43,728 nt of DNA from CAG-917 sp051883555 (GCA_051883555.1 JBJETY010000050.1:1-43728); one strand, 5' to 3'; positions 32,150 through 39,970 are shown, counted from the stretch's first letter. Program-made: numbers and translations. Notes: generated by a model from the sequence alone, not told the origin.

Positions 32150-33706
32150 CTAATAAATATCAGGCAAGTCGTTCAACATCAATACCGTATCTTTATCTTT
32201 TAAAAGGAGTGAGAAATTGTTCTTTGCTTTTTCAAGAGTTTCAAAAACAAAAATTTCGTCAACGTTGTATTTCATACTAAGCAAGCCTTCGTAAATCGCT
32301 TTAGTTCTGCTTACCCCAATAAGTATCACTCTGTCGGCAACAGCCGCTATTTTCCTTCCGAGTAAATAATTTTCAGTTTTCTCCGCCGCCCCAAGCTCAA
32401 CCATTCCCGGCGTAATAACGACTTTTCTGCCGTCGAATCTGCTAAGAACGTTTATGGCGCATTCCGCTCCCACCGGATTGCAGTTGAAAGTATCGTCCAA
32501 TATCTTCATGTTTTTGCTCTTTATCAATTCAAGGCGATGCGGACAAGGTTTCATATTTACTATTGCGTCTTCTATTTCGCCAAGGGTTACGCCAAGTTCA
32601 TACGCCATAACCGCCGCCAGTTGTAAATTCAAAACGTTATGCTCTCCGAGCAACGCCGTTTTTAAAACCAATGTATTTTCGCCTATACGCATAATAAAGC
32701 GACTTCCGTCCTCACCGAATTCGACGGTTTCACTCACGCAATAATCGTCCTTATTCTTGCCTGCATACAGCACTCCGTCAATCTTCCGCACGTTTTCGCT
32801 ATCCGCCGCCACTTTAATTCCTTTTACGTTAAGAATTTTATGTTTCTCTTCGATTACGCTGTCCAGATTATAAAACGTTTCGAGGTGCTGAGCTGTAATA
32901 CCCGTAAGTATAGCGTGTTGCGGATTTATTATATCCATAAGTTCTTGAATATCCCCCGTATGCCTAGCGCCGAATTCGGCTATAAGTACGTCTTGTCCCG
33001 CATATTCGTCTGCGGTATACGCCATTCCCATCGGAGTATTAAAACTTGCCTTTGTCGACAATACGCTGTATTTTGATTTAAGCATTGCTTCAAGATAGTT
33101 CTTTACCGACGTTTTGCCGTAACTTCCCGTTATTGCAATCTTTATCAAACCGTCGCTATCGGCAAATACTTTTTTCGCTTTCTTTATATACCTTTTGTTG
33201 TTGAGCTTTTCAAAAGGAGTCGTTACAATATTTGCAAACGCTGTCAGAGGCAGAAAAATCAACGGGCTTATAAACGTGTATAAAAGTAAAAAGTACGTTT
33301 CCACACCGTTTATAAACATCGCGCCTAAACCTACAAACATTATCGCCGTATATATAAATTGAACGGCAACGATAAAACGTATCATTCTTTTTGTATACCT
33401 TAACGGTTTTTTCGCTTTCTTCCCGGACGCGTTTATAATTACCAATAAACAAGTCAGTCCGTATGCCGCCGTTATAATTAGTCCCCATATCTCTCTGTGT
33501 AAAACGAAAAAGTACAGAATCCATATAACTACAAATGCGACGGAGATTCCGACTTGCAATGCTAAACATGGTAGAAAGGTTTTCGATTTAAATATACCGC
33601 TCGTTTTATATCCTGAAAGTTGCAAACCGTGCAGATAAGGTTTTACATAAAACAGAAAACTAACCGTTCCGAATATAAACAGCAAAATTACCGTAGAATA
33701 ACGCAT
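32150..33706 (-). CDS. murF: MurF-like Mur ligase with N-terminal membrane domain
   Basis: 518 residues. Residues 1-165 hold five hydrophobic segments (about 3-21, 45-70, 74-92, 110-133, 137-160). The Mur-ligase ATPase part follows: ITGSYGKTSVKNYLEAML (Walker A at 193-200), LSTKASFNTPMGMAYT, LIAEFGARHTGDIQEL, TGITAQHLETF, LLGEHNVLNLQLA, PCPHRLELIKS and DDTFNCNPVG, which fit MurF (UDP-MurNAc-tripeptide + D-Ala-D-Ala). The UDP-binding N-terminal domain of ordinary MurF is replaced by the membrane domain. Co-located with ddl, which makes its second substrate. Start behind GGAGGCAC. Substrate could instead be another Mur-type molecule, so the exact reaction is inferred from context. Confidence 0.85.
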   Translation of the reverse strand: MRYSTVILLFIFGTVSFLFYVKPYLHGLQLSGYKTSGIFKSKTFLPCLALQVGISVAFVVIWILYFFVLHREIWGLIITAAYGLTCLLVIINASGKKAKKPLRYTKRMIRFIVAVQFIYTAIMFVGLGAMFINGVETYFLLLYTFISPLIFLPLTAFANIVTTPFEKLNNKRYIKKAKKVFADSDGLIKIAITGSYGKTSVKNYLEAMLKSKYSVLSTKASFNTPMGMAYTADEYAGQDVLIAEFGARHTGDIQELMDIINPQHAILTGITAQHLETFYNLDSVIEEKHKILNVKGIKVAADSENVRKIDGVLYAGKNKDDYCVSETVEFGEDGSRFIMRIGENTLVLKTALLGEHNVLNLQLAAVMAYELGVTLGEIEDAIVNMKPCPHRLELIKSKNMKILDDTFNCNPVGAECAINVLSRFDGRKVVITPGMVELGAAEKTENYLLGRKIAAVADRVILIGVSRTKAIYEGLLSMKYNVDEIFVFETLEKAKNNFSLLLKDKDTVLMLNDLPDIY

Positions 33707-33743
33707 AGTGCCTCCTACATAAACAAATGCAAATTTCGGGCAA

Positions 33744-34433
33744 TTATTCCTGTTTTACAAAAGCCTTTAAAATACGCAAAAATCTGCCAAAATCGTCCAC
33801 GTATGCAAAATGTCCGCCGTTAAGCCAAAAGAGAGCGCTGTCTTTAATTTTGCGTTTGAACTTTCTTGCCATATACGGCGGAGTTTCTCTGTCATCCTTT
33901 CCCCAAAATATGGCAGTCGGACAAATTACGTTTTTAAGCTGAGAGCTTTGATCGTAATTGACAATTTTTTTGAAACTCTCTTTCATTACGGGGCTGAGAA
34001 CGGCATAATCTATCGAACCTTTAAGACCCGTCTTACCCATCTTTTTCAGAATTTTGTGTAATAATATTTTAAAATAATACGACGGCTTTCTGTGCGGTTT
34101 CAATCCGGCGCTGTCGACTAATATAAGTTTGTTTACGATATAAGGTTTTTTCGCGGCAATTTCAAGCGCTACGCGGCCGCCAAACGAATGCCCGATAAAA
34201 ACTGCGTCTACGACTTTCAACTTGTTTAAAGTCTTTACGACTTCTTCGGCATATTCGGATACTCCCATAGGGAAAGACGGCTCCGGACTCATACCGAAAC
34301 CGCTCATATCCAGCAAAGTTATTCTGTATCCGCTAAGCCGTTTCCCTACAAAATCAAAACTGTTTATGCTTCCGCCCCAACCGTGCAAAAACACTACGTC
34401 TTTTCCGTTTCCGTATCGAGAAAAATTAAGAAT
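33744..34433 (-). CDS. Alpha/beta hydrolase, probably with ATT start
   Basis: About 229 residues if it starts at the ATT at 34433, which has GGAGGG seven bases upstream. Catalytic set: oxyanion region FLHGWGGS, nucleophile GHSFGGRVALE (Ser), acid in WGKDDRETP and His in NGGHFAYVDD. A lid-like helical insert (RKPSYYFKILLHKILKKM) follows the core strand. No ATG lies before the conserved core. A TTG at 34448 or 34523 would keep the frame, but neither has a ribosome binding site, and the 34523 one lies upstream of the candidate promoter at 34456-34486. First gene of an operon with murF and ddl (37 nt gap). Substrate unknown; a role in wall or lipid metabolism is only suggested by position. Confidence 0.85.
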   Translation of the reverse strand: MLNFSRYGNGKDVVFLHGWGGSINSFDFVGKRLSGYRITLLDMSGFGMSPEPSFPMGVSEYAEEVVKTLNKLKVVDAVFIGHSFGGRVALEIAAKKPYIVNKLILVDSAGLKPHRKPSYYFKILLHKILKKMGKTGLKGSIDYAVLSPVMKESFKKIVNYDQSSQLKNVICPTAIFWGKDDRETPPYMARKFKRKIKDSALFWLNGGHFAYVDDFGRFLRILKAFVKQE

Positions 34434-34455
34434 AACGTATCCCTCCAAACCATAT

Positions 34456-34486
34456 ATTTTATGATTTTTAAGCCGCGTTAGTGCAA
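34456..34486 (-). promoter_or_regulatory. Candidate promoter of the hydrolase-murF-ddl operon
   Basis: Minus strand TTGCAC (34481-34486), 19-base spacer, TAAAAT (34456-34461). The spacer is slightly long. If used, the transcript starts near 34449, just ahead of the GGAGGG site. Confidence 0.4.
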
Positions 34487-34663
34487 ATAAAGTAAAACTG
34501 CGTAAATTAAAAAACACGGTCAATATTTATTAGGTTAAATCTAATTTGAATTCAAAAATTTTAAAATCAAAATTACCGAAACGTAAAATAAATTAAGCTG
34601 TTAAATAAATTATTAAAACTAAAATCGTTTAAAACATAAAGTTCGAAAATCAAAATACATAAA

Positions 34664-34686
34664 AAAAAGCGTCTTTAACGCTTTTT
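34664..34686 (-). terminator. Terminator of the ribU-tsaE/tsaB/rimI operon
   Basis: AAAAAGCGT and ACGCTTTTT form a nine-base stem with a five-base loop; T-runs on both sides (eight on the minus strand), so it can work in both directions. About 160 nt after the rimI stop codon. Confidence 0.75.
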
Positions 34687-34737
34687 ATTCTTTTATAAAA
34701 ATTTAACGATTTAGATATAAGTCTAAGTAACTCTTTT

Positions 34738-34815
34738 AATAAATTCCGAATAGCCTTAATCTATTTAAGGCAAATTCCGAATAGCCTATCTATTTAATGT
34801 AAATTCCAAATAAAT
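34738..34815. repeat. Repeats of AAATTCCGAATAGCCT
   Basis: AAATTCCGAATAGCCT occurs twice at a distance of about 33 nt, with a third decayed copy AAATTCCAAATAAA; between the copies GCCTTAA/TTAAGGC form a small hairpin. The core TTCCGAAT also recurs at 11847-11941. Confidence 0.55.
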
Positions 34816-34846
34816 TTAAATCAATTTAAACTAAATTTTAATTAAC

Positions 34847-35266
34847 TTAAAACCTAAGCCACATTATCAACGCTGCGGCGCCGTCCGGATAATAATCTTT
34901 TCTCTTTCCTTCTACTATAAAGCCGAAAGATTTATACAAGTTGATTGCCACATCGTTTTTTTCCGACACTTCGAGAGTCATTGCAGATAGTCCTTCGCTT
35001 TTTGCTTTCGCTATAAGGTCGGTCAAAATCAATTTCGAATACCCGTTTCCGCGAAAAGGCAAATCTACTGCAATATTGTTTACGTTTGCTTCCCCGGCCG
35101 TTACGTAATAACTGCCGTATCCGATAACCTTATCGTCTATTTCCAGAACAACGAAGTCGGGATTGTCGATTTCTCTTTCTAAAACCGCAAACGACCACGG
35201 ACATTCGATACTTTCCTTTTCGATTCTCGCAACTTCGGCGAGATTGCTTTCGTTAAGCCTTTTCAT
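34847..35266 (-). CDS. rimI: Ribosomal protein S18-alanine N-acetyltransferase
   Basis: 139 residues from the ATG at 35266 (GGAGAGA upstream). GNAT fold: IEKESIECPWSFAVLEREI, VNNIAVDLPFRGNGYSKLIL (acetyl-CoA loop RGNGYS, form R-x-x-G-x-G/A), LEVSEKNDVAINLYKSFGF and GKRKDYYPDGAAALIMW. It acetylates the N-terminal Ala of S18 in E. coli; in Gram-positives the target is less sure. It overlaps tsaB by 14 nt, the usual tsaE-tsaB-rimI order. Confidence 0.92.
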   Translation of the reverse strand: MKRLNESNLAEVARIEKESIECPWSFAVLEREIDNPDFVVLEIDDKVIGYGSYYVTAGEANVNNIAVDLPFRGNGYSKLILTDLIAKAKSEGLSAMTLEVSEKNDVAINLYKSFGFIVEGKRKDYYPDGAAALIMWLRF

Positions 35267-35816
35267 CAAAATTTCTCTCCGCCTGCGATTTGCGCAGATA
35301 TAAAGGTTTAAAAGAGGAAACGAATTCACCGTCCGCAAATTTTTTCTCAACAAGATTTTTGAAAGCCGCCGCATAATCAACGTCGTTTTTCGTAAACTCG
35401 TAAGCAATCGGCTTTCCGCTTTCTAAAAAGCTCAATTCATATTTACCGCTAACTTTATTACAAACGTACAAATTGCCGTTGCCTGCGTCGATAGCAAATA
35501 CGCCGTCAGAAATGCCGTATGACAACAACTCAAACGAATTTATTTCTATACGCTTTGCGCCCGTTGCATAAGCAAGCGCATTGAAAACCGAAACACCTAT
35601 CCTTATGCCCGTAAAAGAGCCGGGACCGACGCAAACGGAAAACACGTCGATATCGCTCGGCGAAATTTTAGCTTCTTTAAACAATGAATCGACCAATTCC
35701 ATTATCAAAGACGAGTGTCCCTTTTTCCCTTCAACGCTTTTTGTATACAACTTGTCGTCTACCGAAAGCACAACCAAAAGTTCGTTTCTCGAAGAATCAC
35801 ACATCAAAGCTTTCAT
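35253..35816 (-). CDS. tsaB: t6A tRNA modification protein TsaB
   Basis: 187 residues, a bit short (family about 220-230). ASKHA-type fold: MCDSSRNELLVVL at the start, KKGHSSLIMELVDSLF, and CVGPGSFTGIRIGVSVFNALAYA, the diagnostic motif. TsaB forms a complex with TsaD and TsaE that transfers threonylcarbamoyl to A37. Start behind GGGGTAA. The RibU-TsaE gene lies 290 nt upstream across a repeat-rich gap. TsaD is not in the window. Confidence 0.93.
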   Translation of the reverse strand: MKALMCDSSRNELLVVLSVDDKLYTKSVEGKKGHSSLIMELVDSLFKEAKISPSDIDVFSVCVGPGSFTGIRIGVSVFNALAYATGAKRIEINSFELLSYGISDGVFAIDAGNGNLYVCNKVSGKYELSFLESGKPIAYEFTKNDVDYAAAFKNLVEKKFADGEFVSSFKPLYLRKSQAERNFDEKA

Positions 35817-35914
35817 TTTCGTTTACCCCACTTGCGGCTATATATTCTGCCGAAAACCGTTTTAACGCTTATAACATATTGACTTTTAATCAATTATCTT
35901 TAACTATTTATCTA

Positions 35915-36085
35915 TACACTTTCTAAATAATTTATTTAAATTATTTATTTAAATTATTTATCTAAATTATTTTCTAAATTGCCATCTAAATTATTTATCT
36001 ATATAATTTTCTAAACTATTTGTCTAAATTATTTATTTAATTTCTAAATTGTTTATCTTAATTATTTATCTTTTAATCGATTATT
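35915..36085. repeat. Tandem repeat block of TAAATTATTTATC units
   Basis: About ten to twelve degenerate copies of a 12-13 nt unit close to TCTAAATTATTTA stand in tandem between the RibU-TsaE gene and tsaB. No coding frame is kept. The gap of 35817-36107 holds nothing else that I can see. Confidence 0.75.
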
Positions 36086-36107
36086 TTTTATTATCGTCGA
36101 TTTTAAG

Positions 36108-37343
36108 TTATTCGTCAACCTTAGTTCCGCCAAATTGTTTTTCGCCTTGCCTTATCTCTTCACTTTTTACGTCGTCGGTTGCGCCCGACTGACTTCCGCC
36201 ATTTTTCGGAAGAGCCGCGTCTTCCGACGGCAATACGTCGGTAGCATCGGCAGAAGAACCTTTTCTTTTATTATTGCGTTTAATTTTGTTTTGCGGCAAT
36301 ATTATATCGAACTTGCGGATTTCTCCGCTGACGGTAATATCGATTTTTATCGCCTTGCTTTCCAACTCCGAATATTTATTCCACTCAATCACGGAAATTC
36401 CCTCGCCTTCGATTTCATCGTAAATTCCCGTTTCGTACAATTCATCGGCGTTTTCTATTCTGTACATATCGAGATGATTGATTTTAAATTTTTTGCCGCT
36501 GTATTGATTTAAAATCGTAAACGTAGGACTTGTCACGCTATCTTTTACGCCAAGGCTTTTGCAAAGAGCGGCGGTAAACGTAGTCTTGCCCGCACCTAAA
36601 TCGCCGTTTAACAAAATAACGTCGCCGTCTGTCAGAATTCTTGCCATCTGCCTTGCAAGGCGTTGAGTGCCTTTTAAATTTTTAACTGTTATAATCTGTT
36701 CCGTTTTCGTTGCGTCGAAAGCGTTTAAATCGGCGGAAAACTCTTTTTTAAGAATTACGGACAACTTCTTATAAATCAGAAGCGTAAGCCCCGACACTAT
36801 TAAAAGACGTAACAAGTTGAAAGGAAACACGCCGGCAAAGAGATATAGCGCATAAAAATTTTCTCTCGTAATCGACGGATAAAGAACTCTCAGCATTCCG
36901 ATAAGCGGTTCCCAACTTCCTCCGAAAAACGCCGTAACGTAAAAAGGCACGGCGATAAGATAGTTACAAATCATTGCCGTCACGGTAGCTATGGCACTGC
37001 CTACGGCAAGAGCAATTACCGCATGTTTTTTATCTTTTTTATGTTTATAAATAAGCGAAGCGGGAAGAACAAATGCTATTCCGACAATTATGTCAACAAC
37101 CTCCCCGACGCATGCCGTAGACGTCATCGCCATCTTCAAACAGCACTTTAAAACTATGATTATACATCCGCTGACGGGTCCTAAAGCAAATCCGCCTATT
37201 ATTGCAGGCAAATCCGAAATCTGAATTTCCAAAAAAGACGGAAACATAAAAGGTAAGTTGAACTTGCAAAACGCATACAAAATAAAGGAAATTGCAGTCA
37301 ACAAAGCAATTTTGGTGATATAAGCTGTAGATATTTTTTTCAT
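36108..37343 (-). CDS. ribU-tsaE: Fusion: riboflavin ECF transporter subunit RibU + t6A ATPase TsaE
   Basis: 411 residues, one uninterrupted frame from the ATG at 37343 (TGGAGAAG upstream). Residues 1-200 match RibU: about six membrane segments, FPSFLEIQISDLPAIIGGFALGP, VGEVVDIIVGIAFVLPA, FPFNLLRLLIVSGLTLLIYK. Residues 218-355 match TsaE: LNGDLGAGKTTF (Walker A 247-255), TSPTFTILNQY (271-281), HLDMYR (290-295) and ISVIEWNKY. A charged disordered tail (356-411) follows. RibU is the substrate-binding part of the riboflavin importer; TsaE is the ATPase of the TsaBDE t6A complex. The RibU C-terminus is cytosolic, so the ATPase would hang on the membrane's inner face. Normal tsaE neighbours tsaB and rimI follow. 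Confidence 0.93.
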   Translation of the reverse strand: MKKISTAYITKIALLTAISFILYAFCKFNLPFMFPSFLEIQISDLPAIIGGFALGPVSGCIIIVLKCCLKMAMTSTACVGEVVDIIVGIAFVLPASLIYKHKKDKKHAVIALAVGSAIATVTAMICNYLIAVPFYVTAFFGGSWEPLIGMLRVLYPSITRENFYALYLFAGVFPFNLLRLLIVSGLTLLIYKKLSVILKKEFSADLNAFDATKTEQIITVKNLKGTQRLARQMARILTDGDVILLNGDLGAGKTTFTAALCKSLGVKDSVTSPTFTILNQYSGKKFKINHLDMYRIENADELYETGIYDEIEGEGISVIEWNKYSELESKAIKIDITVSGEIRKFDIILPQNKIKRNNKRKGSSADATDVLPSEDAALPKNGGSQSGATDDVKSEEIRQGEKQFGGTKVDE

Positions 37344-37359
37344 TTCTTCTCCAATGGAC

Positions 37360-37381
37360 AAAAAAAAAGTCCCCTTGGGAC
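37360..37381 (-). terminator. Expression-platform terminator of the FMN riboswitch
   Basis: Between the aptamer and the coding start, the minus strand has GTCCC, a three-base loop and GGGAC (37369-37381), then nine T (37360-37368). This is a transcription attenuator: formed when FMN is bound, it stops mRNA before the start codon at 37343. Confidence 0.85.
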
Positions 37382-37385
37382 GTAA

Positions 37386-37493
37386 CTTCTTCCATCCAGA
37401 CTTTACTGTCGGTTTGGGAATTTCACCCAATCGGCCACATAGTGGTTCACGGACTTTAACCGTCGGTGAGGAATTTCACCTCGCCCCGAAGCA
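37386..37493 (-). promoter_or_regulatory. FMN riboswitch (RFN element)
   Basis: Minus strand reads CTTCGGGGCGAGGTGAAATT, CCTCACCGACGGT, AGTCCGTGA, GGCCGATTGGGTGAAATTCC, CAAACCGACAGTA and AAGTCTGGATGGAAGAAG, all six conserved blocks of the RFN element. P1 is formed by GCTTC and the GAAGAAG at the far end. It controls the RibU-TsaE gene downstream. Confidence 0.96.
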
Positions 37494-37498
37494 GCCTC

Positions 37499-37527
37499 AG
37501 CATATCACAAATATATATGGCTGTCAA
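37499..37527 (-). promoter_or_regulatory. Promoter of the riboswitch-RibU-TsaE transcript
   Basis: Minus strand TTGACA (37522-37527), 17-base spacer, TATGCT (37499-37504). The predicted start, about 37492, falls right at the riboswitch. Confidence 0.7.
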
Positions 37528-38060
37528 TAAATCTTAACAACATCTTTTCCGCTAAAATATAAATTACCGTCGCATAAACCAATAACAGCCGCTTCATAAA
37601 ACAAAAATTACCGTTCCGTAAAAGTTATCTAAAACGACTTGAATCGGATTTAAAACCGAAAACTCGGCACAGAGAAACTGCCAAATATAATCATTTGCGT
37701 GATAAAACAATTTATTTAAATATTGCCAAAACGATGGACGTAAAACGCTTAACTCATTAACGACGACTGCAAAATTTTTACCGCAAAATGAATTTAAATC
37801 AAATTTAGCTTTAAATAAACTTTTCAAATTTCCGATTTAAATATATTTTTAGTTAAAACAAATTCCTTGACTAAACAAATATATACGTTTAACAAGTTTT
37901 GCCGTACAAAACAAATCTTTCGGCAAAAAATTACGACGCAAAATTTGCGTCGTCATTAAAATTTTAAAATGCTGTCTTAAAATACGGTTTTAAAAGACGA
38001 CTTGTTTTTTAAACAAATCGCTTATCTATAAACATACGCCATACGTTTAAAATAAAGCGA
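37528..38060. other. Gap between deoC and the riboswitch, no gene
   Basis: AT-rich. It contains the deoC terminator at 37933-37953. A 77-codon minus-strand frame at 37594-37827 starts with TTG, has no ribosome binding site and resembles nothing I know; I do not consider it a gene. Confidence 0.45.
37933..37953 (-). terminator. Terminator of the pdp-deoC operon
   Basis: ACGACGCAAA and TTTGCGTCGT around one central base (stem ACGACGC/GCGTCGT with an A/T loop); on the minus strand AATTTTTT follows. About 107 nt after the deoC stop codon. Confidence 0.75.
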
Positions 38061-38690
38061 TTACTTTTTTAAAACAAGCGAAGAAGCGCCTATCCTTTCA
38101 GCACCCAATCTTATAAAGTTTTCAGCCGTTTCAAAATCTCTTATTCCGCCGCTTGCTTTTACTTTTATTCTTCCGTTTGCGGCTTTTACCATAAGCGAAA
38201 CTACGTGTTCGTTTGCCCCTGCGCCCAGAAAGCCCGTACTGGTTTTTATAAATGCGGCTCCTGCTTCAACGGCAATTTCCGTAGCGTATAAAATATCGTC
38301 GTCAGACAAAAGCGACGTTTCAAATATAACTTTGACAGGCACTCCGCACGCAACCACACCTTTTATATCTTCAAGCACGACGTTCTTTCTTCTTTCTTTC
38401 AACGCGCCGACGTTCAATACCATATCAATTTCATCGGCGCCGTCGCTTACGCAAACCGCCGCTTCGGCAGCCTTTATTGCCGGAACGTTTTGTCCCAAAG
38501 GAAAACCTACAACGGCGGCAATTTTAACGTCGCTGCCCGAAAGTTCTTCTTTTGCAATCATAACGTTTACGGGATTTACGCAAACGGAATAAAAACCGTT
38601 CTCTTTCGCTTCCTGACACAGCCTTTTTATATCTTCGCGCTTTGCGTCGGGTTTTAAATTCGTATGGTCAACGTATTTTGCAATATCCAT
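38061..38690 (-). CDS. deoC: Deoxyribose-phosphate aldolase
   Basis: 209 residues. It splits 2-deoxyribose 5-phosphate into glyceraldehyde 3-phosphate and acetaldehyde. Markers: YVDHTNLKPDA, GFYSVCVNPVNV, VVGFPLG, GADEIDMVLNVG (catalytic Asp), FIKTSTGF with the Schiff-base Lys and VKASGGIRD (second Lys). Three bases after the phosphorylase stop, with GTGAGGT inside the upstream gene: one operon for deoxynucleoside breakdown. Phosphopentomutase and cytidine deaminase genes are not in the window. Confidence 0.97.
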   Translation of the reverse strand: MDIAKYVDHTNLKPDAKREDIKRLCQEAKENGFYSVCVNPVNVMIAKEELSGSDVKIAAVVGFPLGQNVPAIKAAEAAVCVSDGADEIDMVLNVGALKERRKNVVLEDIKGVVACGVPVKVIFETSLLSDDDILYATEIAVEAGAAFIKTSTGFLGAGANEHVVSLMVKAANGRIKVKASGGIRDFETAENFIRLGAERIGASSLVLKK

Positions 38691-38692
38691 TT

Positions 38693-39970
38693 TTACCTCA
38701 CTTTATCGACTATCAATTTTGTCTTTTCCGTTTTTTCGTTTCCCAAAACGAATGCCGAAATTACTTCCGTCTCTCTTTTTATCGCACTCTCATCGCTTGC
38801 GTAAAGCAATGCAAGCACGTCGCCTTTATCGACTTTATCTCCTACTCTTTTCAACACTTTAAGACCGACAGTATGATCGATTTTATCGTCTTTGGTCATT
38901 CTTCCGCCGCCGATAGACATAACGAATTTTCCGAGTTGTCTTGTAAGCACTCTTTCGACGTATCCGCTGTCGGTTGCTTTAATCTCGTACCCGTTTATTG
39001 ACGGCTTTTTGATTTCAAGACTGGTTGCTCCCTGTCTTACGAGCATCTCCTTAAAAATCCTGAGAGCCGAACCGTCACGGATAACCCTTTCAAATTCTTC
39101 GTCGGCTTTGTCTTCCGCCATTCCGCTTTGAAGAAGAATTTCTACCGCCAATGCTTTGGCTACGGTTTTTAATTCGTTTTCCGCGCCTGAAAGCACCTCC
39201 ATTGCTCCAAGCACTTCGAGATTGTTTCCTATGTAGTTGTCCAACGGTTCATCCATACTGGTTATAACGGCCGAAACTTTCTTGCCTGCCATCTTTCCCA
39301 TTTCAACCATAAGTTTTGCAAGTTCTCTCGTACGGCTTAAATCGTTTAGCAACGCGCCGTCGCCCGTCTTAACGTCCAGGACCAAAATATCAGCCGCAAC
39401 GGCAAGTTTTTTACTCATAATGCTCGACGCAATAAGCGGTATCGAATCAACCGTTCCCGTTACGTCGCGCAAAGCGTAAAGTATCTTGTCGGCAGGACAT
39501 ATATTCCCCGTCTGACCGCATATTGCAATGGATAATTCGTTTACTTGTTTTATGAATTCTTCTTTTTCAAGATATACGTTCAGTCCGTCAAACGATTCGA
39601 GTTTATCGAGAGTACCGCCGGTAAAGCCTAAGCCGCGTCCGCTCATCTTTGCGACTTTAAATCCGAGAGCCGCCAGAATTGGCATGGCGATAAAGGTTGT
39701 CGAATCTCCCACTCCGCCCGTTGAATGTTTATCGACGGTCGTTCCGTTGATTTCGGAAAAATCAAGAACGTCTCCGCTTCGTTTCATAGCGTCCGTCAGA
39801 TAAAAAGTTTCTTCTTTCGTCATCGAATTTAAAACGACAGCCATCAAAAACGCAGACGTCTGATAGTCTTTAATCTCTCCGCTGACAACGCCGTCGACAA
39901 AAAACTGTATTTCGTCTTTCGTCAATTCCCGTTTGTTTTTTTTCTTTTCAATTAAATCTAAAATCGTCAT
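38693..39970 (-). CDS. pdp: Pyrimidine-nucleoside phosphorylase
   Basis: 425 residues, the usual 430 or so. It cleaves thymidine and uridine with phosphate. Markers: VDKHSTGGVGDSTTF, KMSGRGLGFTGGTLDKLES, SSIMSKKLAVAADILVLDVKTGDGA and VSAVITSMDEPLD, with the Gram-positive Pdp arrangement. The KHSTGGVGD phosphate-binding loop and the Arg/Lys residues are present. Start behind GGGGGAT. First gene of the pdp-deoC operon; products feed DeoC after mutase action. Confidence 0.95.
   Translation of the reverse strand: MTILDLIEKKKNKRELTKDEIQFFVDGVVSGEIKDYQTSAFLMAVVLNSMTKEETFYLTDAMKRSGDVLDFSEINGTTVDKHSTGGVGDSTTFIAMPILAALGFKVAKMSGRGLGFTGGTLDKLESFDGLNVYLEKEEFIKQVNELSIAICGQTGNICPADKILYALRDVTGTVDSIPLIASSIMSKKLAVAADILVLDVKTGDGALLNDLSRTRELAKLMVEMGKMAGKKVSAVITSMDEPLDNYIGNNLEVLGAMEVLSGAENELKTVAKALAVEILLQSGMAEDKADEEFERVIRDGSALRIFKEMLVRQGATSLEIKKPSINGYEIKATDSGYVERVLTRQLGKFVMSIGGGRMTKDDKIDHTVGLKVLKRVGDKVDKGDVLALLYASDESAIKRETEVISAFVLGNEKTEKTKLIVDKVR

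Larger units (their letters stand above)
34434..34846. other. Gap between rimI and hydrolase gene, no gene
   Basis: Very AT-rich. It contains the hydrolase promoter, the bidirectional terminator at 34664-34686 and the repeat block at 34738-34815. Nothing else recognised. Confidence 0.45.

Noticed and set aside
34847..35407. Longer RimI with 47 extra N-terminal residues
   Set aside because: The extra part is out-of-frame reading of tsaB; the ATG at 35266 has GGAGAG upstream and gives the normal length.
37344..37430. Start of the RibU-TsaE protein inside the riboswitch (open frame to 37430)
   Set aside because: The frame is open there, but this is conserved riboswitch and terminator sequence; the ATG at 37343 has the ribosome binding site and the RibU-type opening.
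37594..37827. 77-codon minus-strand frame between deoC and the riboswitch
   Set aside because: TTG start, no ribosome binding site, no recognisable motif, and located in AT-rich DNA after the deoC terminator.
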